A stretch of DNA of 64,000 nt from Ferrovibrio terrae_B (lineage in GTDB: Bacteria > Pseudomonadota > Alphaproteobacteria > Ferrovibrionales > Ferrovibrionaceae), in the NCBI RefSeq assembly GCF_943371255.1, contig NZ_CALRUC010000001.1, positions 1-64,000 of the forward strand, given 5' to 3'. A program made the translations under genes and the position numbers. Numbering within the stretch: position 1 is the first letter of the stretch; each line of letters opens with the position of its first letter. Positions 56,867 to 64,000 of this stretch are shown here, piece by piece. The notes under the pieces are model-generated. The model saw only the letters and a list, made by a program, of their open reading frames with translations. It made no database searches and was not told the origin of the DNA.

Positions 56867-57307
56867 ATGCCCGTCAGCCTGATCTGCTCCAAGCACCTTT
56901 CCGGACTCCGGCCAGTGGATCAGGCCGGTCTGGACGCCATTGCCCGTCTGGGCATGGGCGAAATGGTCATGGTGGAGATCAAGCGGCCGAGGAACATCAA
57001 GCATCACCGCCTGTACTGGGCGCTGGTCGGGCTGGTCTGGGAGAATCTGGACCACGAGCGCTATCCCACGCCGGACAGCCTCCATGCCGCCTTCAAGGTC
57101 TGCCTCGGCATCAGAACCGAGATCACCATGCCGGGCGGCACGATCGCTTACATTCCGGGCAGCATCAGCTTCGAGAAGATGGACCAGGCTGAGTTTTCGG
57201 CATTCTACGACCGGGTCTGCGACCTGATCGCCAAGCACTTCCTGCCCGGCGTCACCAACAAAGAACTGCGCGCCGAAATCTGTTCCATGACGGGGACGGC
57301 GGCGTGA
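56867..57307 (+). CDS. DUF1367-like protein
   Basis: A 146-residue protein: VEIKRPRNIKHHRLYWALVG, LVWENLDHERYPTPDSLHAA, SISFEKMDQAEFSAFYDRVC. This follows the DUF1367 pattern of phage recombination-block proteins. Function unknown, possibly nucleic-acid binding. It overlaps the next gene by 4 bp. Confidence 0.75.
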   Translation: MPVSLICSKHLSGLRPVDQAGLDAIARLGMGEMVMVEIKRPRNIKHHRLYWALVGLVWENLDHERYPTPDSLHAAFKVCLGIRTEITMPGGTIAYIPGSISFEKMDQAEFSAFYDRVCDLIAKHFLPGVTNKELRAEICSMTGTAA

Positions 57308-57861
57308 ATTTTCCAATGGAGGATGGCATGCAGAAGACCTTCACCAACACCGGCACCGAGTTCAGCGCCTGGCGCGCGGCTGAGGCTTTCCTGAGCGAAA
57401 GGGGTTTCTCAGTCGGCTCAACCCAGAAAGGCGCCGCCAGCGGCATCCTGTTCGGCGATTTCAAGATCTCGAAGTGGCGGAACCTGAGCCCGAAAGAGCG
57501 GAATCAGCTTCACGGCACAGTTCACGCCCTCGATATCCGCAGCGGCAGCGCGGTCGTCACCCTGCGTGAGAGCGCGCCGGCCGAGGCCAAGGCGGCGTTC
57601 CTACGCGAAATCCTCTGGTGCTGCCATGTGCGCGGCCCGGACGATGTCATGGCCTGCGACGATAAGGAGCACGCCGAGCGTGTCGCGGGCGCACTGTCAA
57701 AGCAGTTCAAAGCGTTGTCCGGCAAAATGGATGTGATGTTCGACCCCGTGGCTGCGCCGTGGCCGCACTCGGCCGAAGCCCACGCCGGCGATTTGTCCTC
57801 GCCGTCGGTTGACTACGCAGCCGTGATTGCTTCGGCCCGCCTGCCATTGGTAGCGGCATGA
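57304..57861 (+). CDS. Hypothetical early protein (185 aa)
   Basis: A 185-residue protein. AWRAAEAFLSERGFSVGSTQ and GDFKISKWRNLSPKERNQL; later VAGALSKQFKALSGKMDVMF. A second Met at 57313 is possible as start. No family recognised. Overlaps the next gene by 4 bp. Confidence 0.6.
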   Translation: MNFPMEDGMQKTFTNTGTEFSAWRAAEAFLSERGFSVGSTQKGAASGILFGDFKISKWRNLSPKERNQLHGTVHALDIRSGSAVVTLRESAPAEAKAAFLREILWCCHVRGPDDVMACDDKEHAERVAGALSKQFKALSGKMDVMFDPVAAPWPHSAEAHAGDLSSPSVDYAAVIASARLPLVAA

Positions 57862-58160
57862 GCAAGATTGCTGAAATCGTCGGACCGTCTGGCCGTACAC
57901 ACTATCGGCGGCCTCCGGGCGATCCGCTGGTTGCGGAAGCCGAGCGGACCAATGGCTATTCAGTCAGATATGTCGATCAGGAAACCGAGGACCGGACCTT
58001 CATCGTTTCAGTCGATGGCTATGCCGACTCCGAATTTCGGGCGATCTCACGAGATAAAGCCCGTGCAAAGGCTTGGCGCGCACTCAATGAGGCAACCGGC
58101 TGTTCTTTCAAGCGGTTCCTTGCCATCTCTTCCATCAGACTAGAAGCGAGTAATTCATGA
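57858..58160 (+). CDS. Hypothetical early protein (100 aa)
   Basis: A 100-residue protein: a beta-hairpin part (YSVRYVDQETEDRTFIVSVD) followed by a basic helix (RDKARAKAWRALNEATGC). Possible nucleic-acid binding by charge; not recognised. Overlaps both neighbours by 4 bp. Confidence 0.55.
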   Translation: MSKIAEIVGPSGRTHYRRPPGDPLVAEAERTNGYSVRYVDQETEDRTFIVSVDGYADSEFRAISRDKARAKAWRALNEATGCSFKRFLAISSIRLEASNS

Positions 58161-58738
58161 CAATCGCAGCCGTAGACGTCACCGTGGACCGCAACCAGGC
58201 CCGCGACCTGTACCGCCAGTACAAGGCGCACCAGCACTATTCCGCGCCTATCGACATGGAGATTCAGCGGGCCTACCAGCTGATCGCCCAGGGCCGCACC
58301 GTTATCCGGGCGCTGGAGAGCGTCAAGCTGGCGGGCGTCGATGCCGCAGGCCTGCCCAAGCTCGCAATCATCCGGGCCGATGCCGCTCAGTGCTGGCTCG
58401 ACCTGTGGACCGATGGCTCCGCGCGTTTCGCCATGGAGCGCTGGCCGCGCAGCCAGTCATCCCGAACTGTGGTCCAGCTTCAGCGCGACACGTTTCCCCG
58501 GCGCACGAGCCACCACAACAACGCCGTGGCCAAGGTGCCACTGATTCCTGTCCACCTGCGCCCGAAACGGGCGCTGGAGAGTTATCACATTCTCTGGGAA
58601 GCCGAGTGGGCCCCGGTGCCGCCGGTCGACCCCCTGCTGCTGCGCCGGATCGGCAAGGCTGACCTCTGGCTCGTCTGCGCCGCATGGGATCTCACCCCGG
58701 TGGAACAGGCCGCGTTGGCCACCAGGATCGCCGGCTGA
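58157..58738 (+). CDS. Hypothetical early protein (193 aa)
   Basis: A 193-residue protein: DRNQARDLYRQYKAHQHYSA, DMEIQRAYQLIAQGRTVIRA and PLIPVHLRPKRALESYHILW. The latter pattern, a compact beta-Trp-rich end, is often seen in alphaproteobacterial prophage proteins. No family recognised. Confidence 0.6.
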   Translation: MTIAAVDVTVDRNQARDLYRQYKAHQHYSAPIDMEIQRAYQLIAQGRTVIRALESVKLAGVDAAGLPKLAIIRADAAQCWLDLWTDGSARFAMERWPRSQSSRTVVQLQRDTFPRRTSHHNNAVAKVPLIPVHLRPKRALESYHILWEAEWAPVPPVDPLLLRRIGKADLWLVCAAWDLTPVEQAALATRIAG

Positions 58739-58761
58739 TATGCGCCAGATGCGAGGTTGAT

Positions 58762-59052
58762 ATGACGGTAAACGTAATAATTGTCGACATGACCACCGCG
58801 GAGGTTCGTTCTTATCGAGATCATTGGTACGACGCCAATCCATGGGAGCCGCACCATGAGTATCTATGGTCCGAGGGCAATTATGGCTGTGATTGCAATC
58901 GCGGACTCTTCTTTGCCCGCGCCAATGGAGACACCGACAAGGGCGTCACCTGCGGAGAAAGCCGCTATCGAGTGCTGATTCGTGATGCTGACGGCAGAGT
59001 ATTGTTTTCTGACGAGAATTTCCCAGACGCGCCAGTCGCCGGGGCCGGCTGA
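58762..59052 (+). CDS. Hypothetical early protein (96 aa)
   Basis: A 96-residue acidic protein: VNVIIVDMTTAEVRSYRDHW, YGCDCNRGLFFARANGD, SRYRVLIRDADGRVLFSDE. GAGG precedes the ATG. It looks like a small beta-rich protein, unrecognised. It shares one base with the HNH start. Confidence 0.6.
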   Translation: MTVNVIIVDMTTAEVRSYRDHWYDANPWEPHHEYLWSEGNYGCDCNRGLFFARANGDTDKGVTCGESRYRVLIRDADGRVLFSDENFPDAPVAGAG

Positions 59053-59426
59053 TGCCTCGCAGCGTCGAAGAATGGGTCGGCAAGACCGACGACACGCCGG
59101 TACCGCCTCGCGTCCGCCTGCGGGTTTTCGAGGCCATGAAGGGTCGCTGCGGAATCTGTGGGCGGAAGGTGCAGGCCGGGGACAAATGGACCTGCGAGCA
59201 CGTCAAGGCGCTTATCAACGGCGGTGAGAACCGGGAAGACAATCTCGGTGTCACCTGCAGCTGGTGCCTCCCGGGCAAGAACGCAGATGACGTAGCCGAG
59301 AAATCAACGACCTACCGGAAACGCTCGAAGCATGCCGGTATCAAAAAGAAATCCAGTCGACCCCTACCTGGCTCGAAGGACTCTCCATGGAAACAGACGC
59401 TGGGCAACGGATGGATGCGTCGATGA
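59052..59426 (+). CDS. HNH endonuclease
   Basis: A 124-residue HNH nuclease: CGICGRKV (zinc pair 1), CEHVKALINGGENREDNLGV with the EH and N of the HNH core, and TCSWC (zinc pair 2), followed by a Lys/Arg/Ser-rich basic tail. HNH enzymes near phage recombination genes may help DNA processing or packaging. It overlaps the next gene by 4 bp (ATGA). Confidence 0.85.
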   Translation: MPRSVEEWVGKTDDTPVPPRVRLRVFEAMKGRCGICGRKVQAGDKWTCEHVKALINGGENREDNLGVTCSWCLPGKNADDVAEKSTTYRKRSKHAGIKKKSSRPLPGSKDSPWKQTLGNGWMRR

Positions 59427-60394
59427 GAAATGAAGATAAGGCGCATCTGGAATCCCGTGCCGGAGACATGGTGAACATGATCACGCGCGCACTCGGAGTG
59501 GCGCCACGCAACATTTCAAAAGCAACAGCTAAGAACTATGACTACGCCGACAAAATCGCGCTCCAGCACTTGGTCGAAGTTGCCCGCGCCCAGCAGGCCG
59601 AGCCGGTGGTGGACGATGCGATGGTGGAGAAGATCGCGCGTCGGATTGCCCCGAACAACGGGGATACGTCCGATATTGCATGGCAGCATCTGACTGCACG
59701 CGGCGAGCATCACCAGTACATCAACATCGTGCGTGACGTGCTGACCGCATACGCCGCCCCCAGCGCGCAGGCCGAGCCGAGCGACAATGACGGCTACATG
59801 GAAACGATTTCCGGCGGCGGTTATTTCTCACCCGAGCCGCCCGCTGCGGTGCCCGGACAGGTGGGGGACTTGCGGGAAACAGTTATGGCCGCGATCAAAG
59901 GCACCATTCCGCGTCCGGGCGGCTATGCAGACTATTCCGACATAGTAGAAAACATCGTTCGCGCCCTCCAATCCGCCACCCCGGAAGCCCGCGCGGGAGA
60001 GGTGAGCGAAGCGGATGTCGAGCGTTCAAGTCGCGCCCTATGCGCCGATCACTACGCAAAAAGGTTCAGCAAGCCGATTGATGATCCGCACGTTCAGAGG
60101 AACGTCGAAAACAACTGGCATATCTATGCTGAGCAGGTTCGCGTCGTTCTCCAAGCCTCCAGCGTGCGAGGCGCTGGGGCGGAGGAGAAATGGTATCGAC
60201 ACAAGAAACGTGGAACGCTGTATCGGGTGATCACAGATCAAGCCACATTGCAGGCTGTAGGCACTATCCCAGACGAAACGCAGATGGTGGTATATCGCGG
60301 TCAGGACGGCATGATGTGGACTCGTCCATATGTCGAGTTTCACGATGGCCGCTTTGAACGTGCCGCCGCGCCACGGACCACGGGGGAGGTGTAG
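59423..60394 (+). CDS. Protein with DUF1653-like C-terminus
   Basis: A 323-residue protein starting at 59423, which gives an ATGA overlap with the HNH stop. The N-terminal two-thirds is helical and acidic (MVEKIARRIAPNNGDTSDIA), with repeated VVRALQ-type segments. The C-terminal ~65 residues, WYRHKKRGTLYRVITDQA, ETQMVVYRGQDGMMWTRP, resemble DUF1653, a small SH3-like domain of unknown role. AT-content is slightly higher than its neighbours. Confidence 0.6.
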   Translation: MRNEDKAHLESRAGDMVNMITRALGVAPRNISKATAKNYDYADKIALQHLVEVARAQQAEPVVDDAMVEKIARRIAPNNGDTSDIAWQHLTARGEHHQYINIVRDVLTAYAAPSAQAEPSDNDGYMETISGGGYFSPEPPAAVPGQVGDLRETVMAAIKGTIPRPGGYADYSDIVENIVRALQSATPEARAGEVSEADVERSSRALCADHYAKRFSKPIDDPHVQRNVENNWHIYAEQVRVVLQASSVRGAGAEEKWYRHKKRGTLYRVITDQATLQAVGTIPDETQMVVYRGQDGMMWTRPYVEFHDGRFERAAAPRTTGEV

Positions 60395-60398
60395 CGCG

Positions 60399-60656
60399 AT
60401 GGGCGAATACAAAATCGCTATATCTCAAGGCGCACCAGAATGCCCCAACTGTGGATGCGATGGGTTCGATGACTGGCATAATTCTCCGGGCCTGAAAACC
60501 GGCTTTCTGCCGGTCTCAATCACCGGCGCGATCAAATGCCACCAGTGCGGCAAGTTCTTCCATGTCGACCATTACAGCGATGGCGCGACGCATAGCAGTA
60601 TGGGCGGCAAGCAGAAGAAGGCCGTGAAGACCGCCCAGCCAGAACGGGGGACGTAG
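60399..60656 (+). CDS. Zinc-ribbon protein (85 aa)
   Basis: An 85-residue protein with two CxxC pairs, CPNCGCD near residue 15 and CHQCGKFF near 47, typical of a zinc ribbon, and a basic tail. Probably a DNA- or RNA-binding early protein. It lies 4 bp after the previous gene. Confidence 0.65.
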   Translation: MGEYKIAISQGAPECPNCGCDGFDDWHNSPGLKTGFLPVSITGAIKCHQCGKFFHVDHYSDGATHSSMGGKQKKAVKTAQPERGT

Positions 60657-60700
60657 GGGTGACTTTGTCGCAAATGCAGAGCCACCAGGCGAAAATCTGA

Positions 60701-61015
60701 ATGCTCAGGACCGCCAGAATCGTCTATCCCCATGAACCGCTCCGCCCCAGTGCCGACGCGAAGTGGGCACAGATGGAGATCGGAGCGCCTGATATTCGTC
60801 GGGTGTACCGCCTGCTCCGCCTGGGCAAGCTGGAGGGTTTCAAGGACGGTCGGGCGGTTCGGATTTATATCGACAGCGTCGTGCGTTACAGGAGCTTAGC
60901 CCCCCTCGGTGCGCAGCCTGCGGCGATCCCGAAACGCCGCTCCAAGGCATCGCCGGCCGCGCACAACGCCGCCATGGCAACCTTGCAAAGCCTCGGCGTT
61001 CTGGGGCAGCGTTGA
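60701..61015 (+). CDS. Excisionase-like protein (putative)
   Basis: A 104-residue basic protein. EIGAPDIRRVYRLLRLGKLE, GFKDGRAVRIYIDSVVRYRS fits the MerR/Xis-type winged helix where the KLEGFK turn and GRAVRI wing contact DNA. Basic Ala-rich tail. Directly upstream of the integrase, as excisionases often are. The start may be further in at 60773 (MEIGAP). Function is inferred from fold and place. Confidence 0.6.
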   Translation: MLRTARIVYPHEPLRPSADAKWAQMEIGAPDIRRVYRLLRLGKLEGFKDGRAVRIYIDSVVRYRSLAPLGAQPAAIPKRRSKASPAAHNAAMATLQSLGVLGQR

Positions 61016-61039
61016 CGCCGCCTGAGACGGGAGACGGCT

Positions 61040-62281
61040 GTGACGGTGTTTAAGGATCAGCGGCGCGGGGTCTGGAAGTACGACTTCTGGTACCTCGGCC
61101 AGCGATATGTGGATGACTGCAAAGACCCAGTGACGGGCCTTCCAGTCACCAGCAGGCGTGCCGCGCAAGAGGTCCAGGAATCTGCTCGCGTTGCCATCCG
61201 CAACCGACCAGGCGTGAAGCCATCGGAGCCGACCGGCTATACCGTGGCTCAGTGCTTTGCCACTTACCTGACCACGCAGAAGGGCAAGGGCGGCTTCGAT
61301 TCCGCCCGGGATCACATTGCTGAGTATCTGGGCCGCCCGCAGTTTCGGGCCGACAAGCTGGTCAACGACATCAGCGATCAGGACATCATCGACTACATCG
61401 ACTGGGCGAAGGATCAGGAAGGCCAGATCTGGCTGGGCGGGCCGCATCGGTCCAAGCATGATCTGATCGAGGAGGACCGGAAGCGATTCTTCAAACCCAG
61501 CGGCAAGATCAGAAAACCTTCCAGCATCAACCGTATGCTCGATACCCTGATTGCGGCCTTCAACCTCGCCCATATAATGAAAGACCCGGCCACGAAAGAG
61601 CCGCTGCTGAAGGTCATGCCTCGCATCGTCAAGTTGGATGCTCCGAAGCGCCGGCCCCGGCCGATGCCGCTCAGCCTGGCCGATCAGGCCATCGACATGG
61701 CGCCGCCGCACCTGCGAGACGGGCTCTGGCTGACCACCACCTTTGGTTTCCGCGAGGGCGAGGCAGTGGGCTTCCGTCGGCAGCAGGTGGATTTCGACAA
61801 TCGCGGCGTCTGGCTGTTCGGTGAGGACGTGAAGGAAAACCGGGACGGCTTTCTGCCTGCCCCTCCCCCCGTCATGGCCCGCCTACAGCAGATGTGCGAT
61901 CGCGCCGAGGCTGCCGGCCATGATCATCTGGTGCTGTACCTCGACCCGAAGACGAAACGATTGCGGCCCATCAAGGCCTTCGGCGCCGCCTGGCAGCGCA
62001 TCCGGCGCGAACTGAAGCTGGCCGGCCGTCACACCTTCCACAACACGCGCGGCACCTTCGCCCAGCGGCTGGTCAAGATGAAGGTGGATCCCCGGGTGAC
62101 GAAGACGTTGATGCGCCACGCGCATCTGTCGACGACCGAGGCCTATTACGAGATCGAGGACGAAATGCGCCGCGACGCGATGGAAGCCATCGACAACGCC
62201 GCGAACCGTGTGAAGCCGGCCAACGATAACGACAGTCCCACTCCAGAGTCCCACTCGGGCCCGAAGCGCGAGAAGCGCTGA
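61040..62281 (+). CDS. int: Tyrosine-type integrase
   Basis: A 413-residue integrase with a GTG start. The arm-binding N-terminus and a core-binding SAM-like domain (CFATYLTTQKGKGGFDSARD) precede the catalytic domain: Arg in GFREGEAVGF near 237, the HxxR pair in HNTRGTF near 333, RHAHLSTTEAYY near 358-370 with the final Tyr. It would join attP to the tRNA-Val core. It ends 41 bp before attR. Confidence 0.93.
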   Translation: MTVFKDQRRGVWKYDFWYLGQRYVDDCKDPVTGLPVTSRRAAQEVQESARVAIRNRPGVKPSEPTGYTVAQCFATYLTTQKGKGGFDSARDHIAEYLGRPQFRADKLVNDISDQDIIDYIDWAKDQEGQIWLGGPHRSKHDLIEEDRKRFFKPSGKIRKPSSINRMLDTLIAAFNLAHIMKDPATKEPLLKVMPRIVKLDAPKRRPRPMPLSLADQAIDMAPPHLRDGLWLTTTFGFREGEAVGFRRQQVDFDNRGVWLFGEDVKENRDGFLPAPPPVMARLQQMCDRAEAAGHDHLVLYLDPKTKRLRPIKAFGAAWQRIRRELKLAGRHTFHNTRGTFAQRLVKMKVDPRVTKTLMRHAHLSTTEAYYEIEDEMRRDAMEAIDNAANRVKPANDNDSPTPESHSGPKREKR

Positions 62282-62322
62282 CGCGCTGCTGTCGTCTAAA
62301 TTGTTGTGATGAATAGAAGAAA

Positions 62323-62368
62323 ATGGTGGGCGATGACGGGATTGAACCGCCGACATCCTCGGTGTAAA
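62323..62368. repeat. attR: right attachment core
   Basis: 46 bp identical to attL save for T at 62343 (C at 5843). This copy, supplied by the phage, rebuilds the 3' half of tRNA-Val. The difference falls in the T-loop (position 57 A instead of G in the tRNA), which is neutral for tRNA structure. Confidence 0.93.
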
Positions 62369-62398
62369 CGAGGCGCTCTACCGCTGAGCTAATCGCCC
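62324..62398 (-). tRNA. tRNA-Val (TAC)
   Basis: A complete cloverleaf with encoded CCA: GGGCGAT/ATCGCCC acceptor, CCTCG/CGAGG anticodon stem with loop TTTACAC (anticodon TAC), and a GGCGG/CCGTC-type T-stem region around TTCAATC. The 3' half comes from the phage core. It stays functional after integration, which is why tRNA genes are common phage targets. Confidence 0.95.
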
Positions 62399-62493
62399 GC
62401 CTGGCCGTTTCCGGTCAGAACCGGGAACGGGCCGGTTCATAGCAGATCGGAACCAATCGCGCAAAGCCGGCCGGCTGGGCCGATCCGCGAAAA

Positions 62494-62522
62494 AGGGCCG
62501 CAACCCGGTCGGGTGCGGCCCT
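62494..62522 (-). terminator. Terminator after the HU gene
   Basis: AGGGCCGCA and TGCGGCCCT pair over 9 bp with inner CCCG/CGGG pairing; on the minus strand TTTTT follows. Confidence 0.88.
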
Positions 62523-62548
62523 GGCATTGCGAAGTGCGACGATGGCGA

Positions 62549-62821
62549 TCAGCCAACCGCCTCCTTGAGCGTCTTGCCGGCGCGGAATTTCGGCTGCTTG
62601 GTTGGCGGCAGGTCGATCCGCTCGCCCGTGCGGGGATTGCGCCCGGGGCTCGCGGCCCGGGTGCCGACAAAGAAGCTGCCGAAGCCGACGATCCTGACCT
62701 CTTCGCCGCGGCGCAAGGCCTCGGTGATGAGTTCAAAGACCGATTCCACGGCCCGCTCGGCCTGTTCCTTGCTGAGACCCGAGGTGTCGCGCACCTGGGC
62801 CATCAGATCTTGCTTATTCAC
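62549..62821 (-). CDS. hup: DNA-binding protein HU
   Basis: A 90-residue HU protein of standard length: MNKQDLMAQV start, GFGSFFVGTRAASPGRNPRT with the DNA-intercalating proline in GRNP, and KFRAGKTLKEAV at the end. It binds and bends DNA as a nucleoid protein. It lies 30 bp downstream of lon and just upstream of tRNA-Val, the common lon-hup order in Alphaproteobacteria. Host gene. Confidence 0.96.
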   Translation of the reverse strand: MNKQDLMAQVRDTSGLSKEQAERAVESVFELITEALRRGEEVRIVGFGSFFVGTRAASPGRNPRTGERIDLPPTKQPKFRAGKTLKEAVG

Positions 62822-62850
62822 GCTGGAGCCCTCCGAACTACTGTCAGTGG

Positions 62851-64000
62851 TCAGTGTTTGACCACACCCTCGCGGTCGCCTTCCGCTTCCGGCTCGACCA
62901 CTGCAGGTTTGTTGAGATCGTCAACGTCGCTCCACTCAATTGGTTTCAATTCTGCGACGAGAGCATGCTTGAGAACCTCTTCACAGGTCGAAACCGGGAC
63001 GATTTGGAGACCCTTTTTGACATTGTCAGGGATCTCGACCAGGTCCTTCTCATTTTCCTTCGGGATCAGCACCGTCTTGATGCCACCACGATGGGCGGCC
63101 AGCAGCTTCTCCTTCAGGCCACCAATCGGCAAGACCCGGCCGCGCAGGGTGACTTCGCCGGTCATCGCCACATCCTTGCGGACCGGGATACCCGTCAGTA
63201 CCGAGACGATCGAGGTCACCATCGCCACGCCGGCCGAGGGGCCGTCCTTCGGGGTTGCACCCTCCGGCACGTGGATATGGATGTCGCGCTTGTCGAAGAT
63301 CGGCGGCTTGACGCCGAAGGACACCGCACGGGCGCGGACGAAGGACCGGGCGGCCTGCACCGATTCCTGCATCACTTCACCCAGCTTGCCGGTGATGGTC
63401 ATGCGACCCTTGCCGGGCAGCATCACCGCTTCGATGGTCAGCAGTTCGCCGCCCACTTCGGTCCAGGCCAGGCCAGTGACGGTGCCGACCAGATCTTCCA
63501 GTTCGGCCTCGCCATAGCGATGACGGCGCACGCCGGCATACTTGTCGAGATTCTTCGACGTGATCTTGATGGTCTTCACGCCCTTCGACAGGATTTCCTT
63601 CACCGCCTTGCGGGTCAGGTTGGCCAGCTCGCGCTCCAGCGAGCGCACGCCGGCTTCGCGGGTGTAATAGCGCACCAGATCACGCAAAGCTTCGTCGGTG
63701 ATCGCCCACTCGCCCTTCTTAAGGCCGGCGGCTTCGATCTGCTTCTCGATCAGGTGGCGCTTGCAGATCTCCACCTTCTCATCCTCGGTGTAGCCGGGGA
63801 TGCGGATGATCTCCATGCGGTCCAGCAGCGGCTGCGGCATGCGCAAGGAATTGGCGGTGCAGATGAACATCACATCCGACAGGTCGTAATCGACCTCGAG
63901 ATAGTGATCGCTGAAGGTGCTGTTCTGCTCGGGGTCGAGCACTTCCAGCAGCGCCGAAGACGGATCGCCACGGAAGTCCTGGCCCATCTTGTCGATCTCG
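62851..64000 (-). CDS. lon: Lon protease, C-terminal part (partial)
   Basis: The frame is open to the window edge, so about the last 382 residues of an ATP-dependent Lon protease are present. The rest of the AAA+ part comes first (ALLEVLDPEQNSTFSDHYLE; sensor-type LDRMEIIRIPGYTEDEK). The protease domain contains DGPSAGVAM with the catalytic Ser and GGLKEKLLAAHRGG with the catalytic Lys. It degrades misfolded and regulatory proteins, in Alphaproteobacteria also CcrM and DnaA. Host gene. Confidence 0.96.
   Translation of the reverse strand, partial: EIDKMGQDFRGDPSSALLEVLDPEQNSTFSDHYLEVDYDLSDVMFICTANSLRMPQPLLDRMEIIRIPGYTEDEKVEICKRHLIEKQIEAAGLKKGEWAITDEALRDLVRYYTREAGVRSLERELANLTRKAVKEILSKGVKTIKITSKNLDKYAGVRRHRYGEAELEDLVGTVTGLAWTEVGGELLTIEAVMLPGKGRMTITGKLGEVMQESVQAARSFVRARAVSFGVKPPIFDKRDIHIHVPEGATPKDGPSAGVAMVTSIVSVLTGIPVRKDVAMTGEVTLRGRVLPIGGLKEKLLAAHRGGIKTVLIPKENEKDLVEIPDNVKKGLQIVPVSTCEEVLKHALVAELKPIEWSDVDDLNKPAVVEPEAEGDREGVVKH

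Larger units (their letters stand above)
5823..62368. mobile_element. Complete prophage (temperate podovirus-like), 56.5 kb, in tRNA-Val
   Basis: Both ends carry the same 46-bp core (5823-5868 and 62323-62368, 45 of 46 identical), which is the 3' half of tRNA-Val. An integrase and an excisionase-like gene abut the right core. Between them lie terminase, portal, capsid, tail, lysis, replication, recombination and immunity genes with no visible stop or frameshift in any core gene, so the element may be functional. P22-like portal, gp4 and gp10 relatives, an N4-gp56/DUF4043-type capsid and the absence of a tape measure, sheath or major tail protein indicate podovirus morphology. Confidence 0.95.

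Noticed and set aside
62846..62864. GTGGTCA/TGACCAC hairpin at the lon stop as terminator
   Set aside because: It overlaps the stop codon and lacks a T-tract.
1..64000. CRISPR arrays, IS elements, rRNA genes
   Set aside because: No regularly spaced repeats, transposase motifs or rRNA sequence were seen on either strand.

Overview
The window is a piece of a GC-rich alphaproteobacterial chromosome carrying one complete-looking temperate phage. The chromosomal flanks hold a TctABC tricarboxylate-type uptake cluster on the left and lon, a HU gene and tRNA-Val on the right. The phage itself carries GcrA-like and GapR-like proteins, two families largely restricted to Alphaproteobacteria, which points to the same host class. 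I cannot name the genus.

Left host flank (1-5822): the end of a sugar/nucleoside-type ABC permease; a minus-strand run of a RidA-family gene, an NADPH-dependent FMN reductase, tctA, tctB and tctC; a SnoaL/NTF2-like gene; and a divergent IclR regulator. Right host flank (62369-64000): the 5' half of tRNA-Val(TAC), a HU gene and the 3' part of lon.

Prophage (5823-62368, 56.5 kb from core to core): it is inserted in the 3' half of tRNA-Val. A 46-bp core with one mismatch lies at both ends, and a tyrosine integrase sits beside the intact tRNA. From left to right it contains: (a) a plus-strand SRAP gene, a zinc-ribbon protein and a toxin-antitoxin-like pair; (b) a long minus-strand virion and lysis block (8.3-38.5 kb) with terminase, P22-like portal, scaffold, N4-gp56/DUF4043-type capsid, gp4-like and gp10-like tail proteins, spike and fibre, lysin, holin-like protein, internal virion proteins and a 2631-residue polyvalent protein; (c) a tRNA island (Gly, Met/CAT and an aberrant tRNA-like element); (d) a minus-strand early-left block (39.7-50.9 kb) with replication-type genes, three DNA methyltransferases, a VRR-NUC nuclease, a (p)ppGpp-hydrolase-like HD protein, GcrA-like and GapR-like proteins and small regulators; (e) an immunity region with a repressor and five copies of a 16-bp operator (consensus ATAGGAnnnnTCCTAT); (f) a plus-strand early-right block (53-62.3 kb) with Gp157, Bet recombinase, HNH nuclease, many small unknown genes, an excisionase-like protein and the integrase. 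The gene set suggests a temperate podovirus.

Most interesting features: three sites matching the chromosomal parS consensus, each in a disordered protein linker; a combined GcrA/GapR/methyltransferase set that could act on host cell-cycle and nucleoid control; a same-strand overlapping gene with SD and phage-like codon use inside the giant gene; a 42-bp repeat read in two frames within a methyltransferase; and a tRNA-like element with an oversized anticodon loop.
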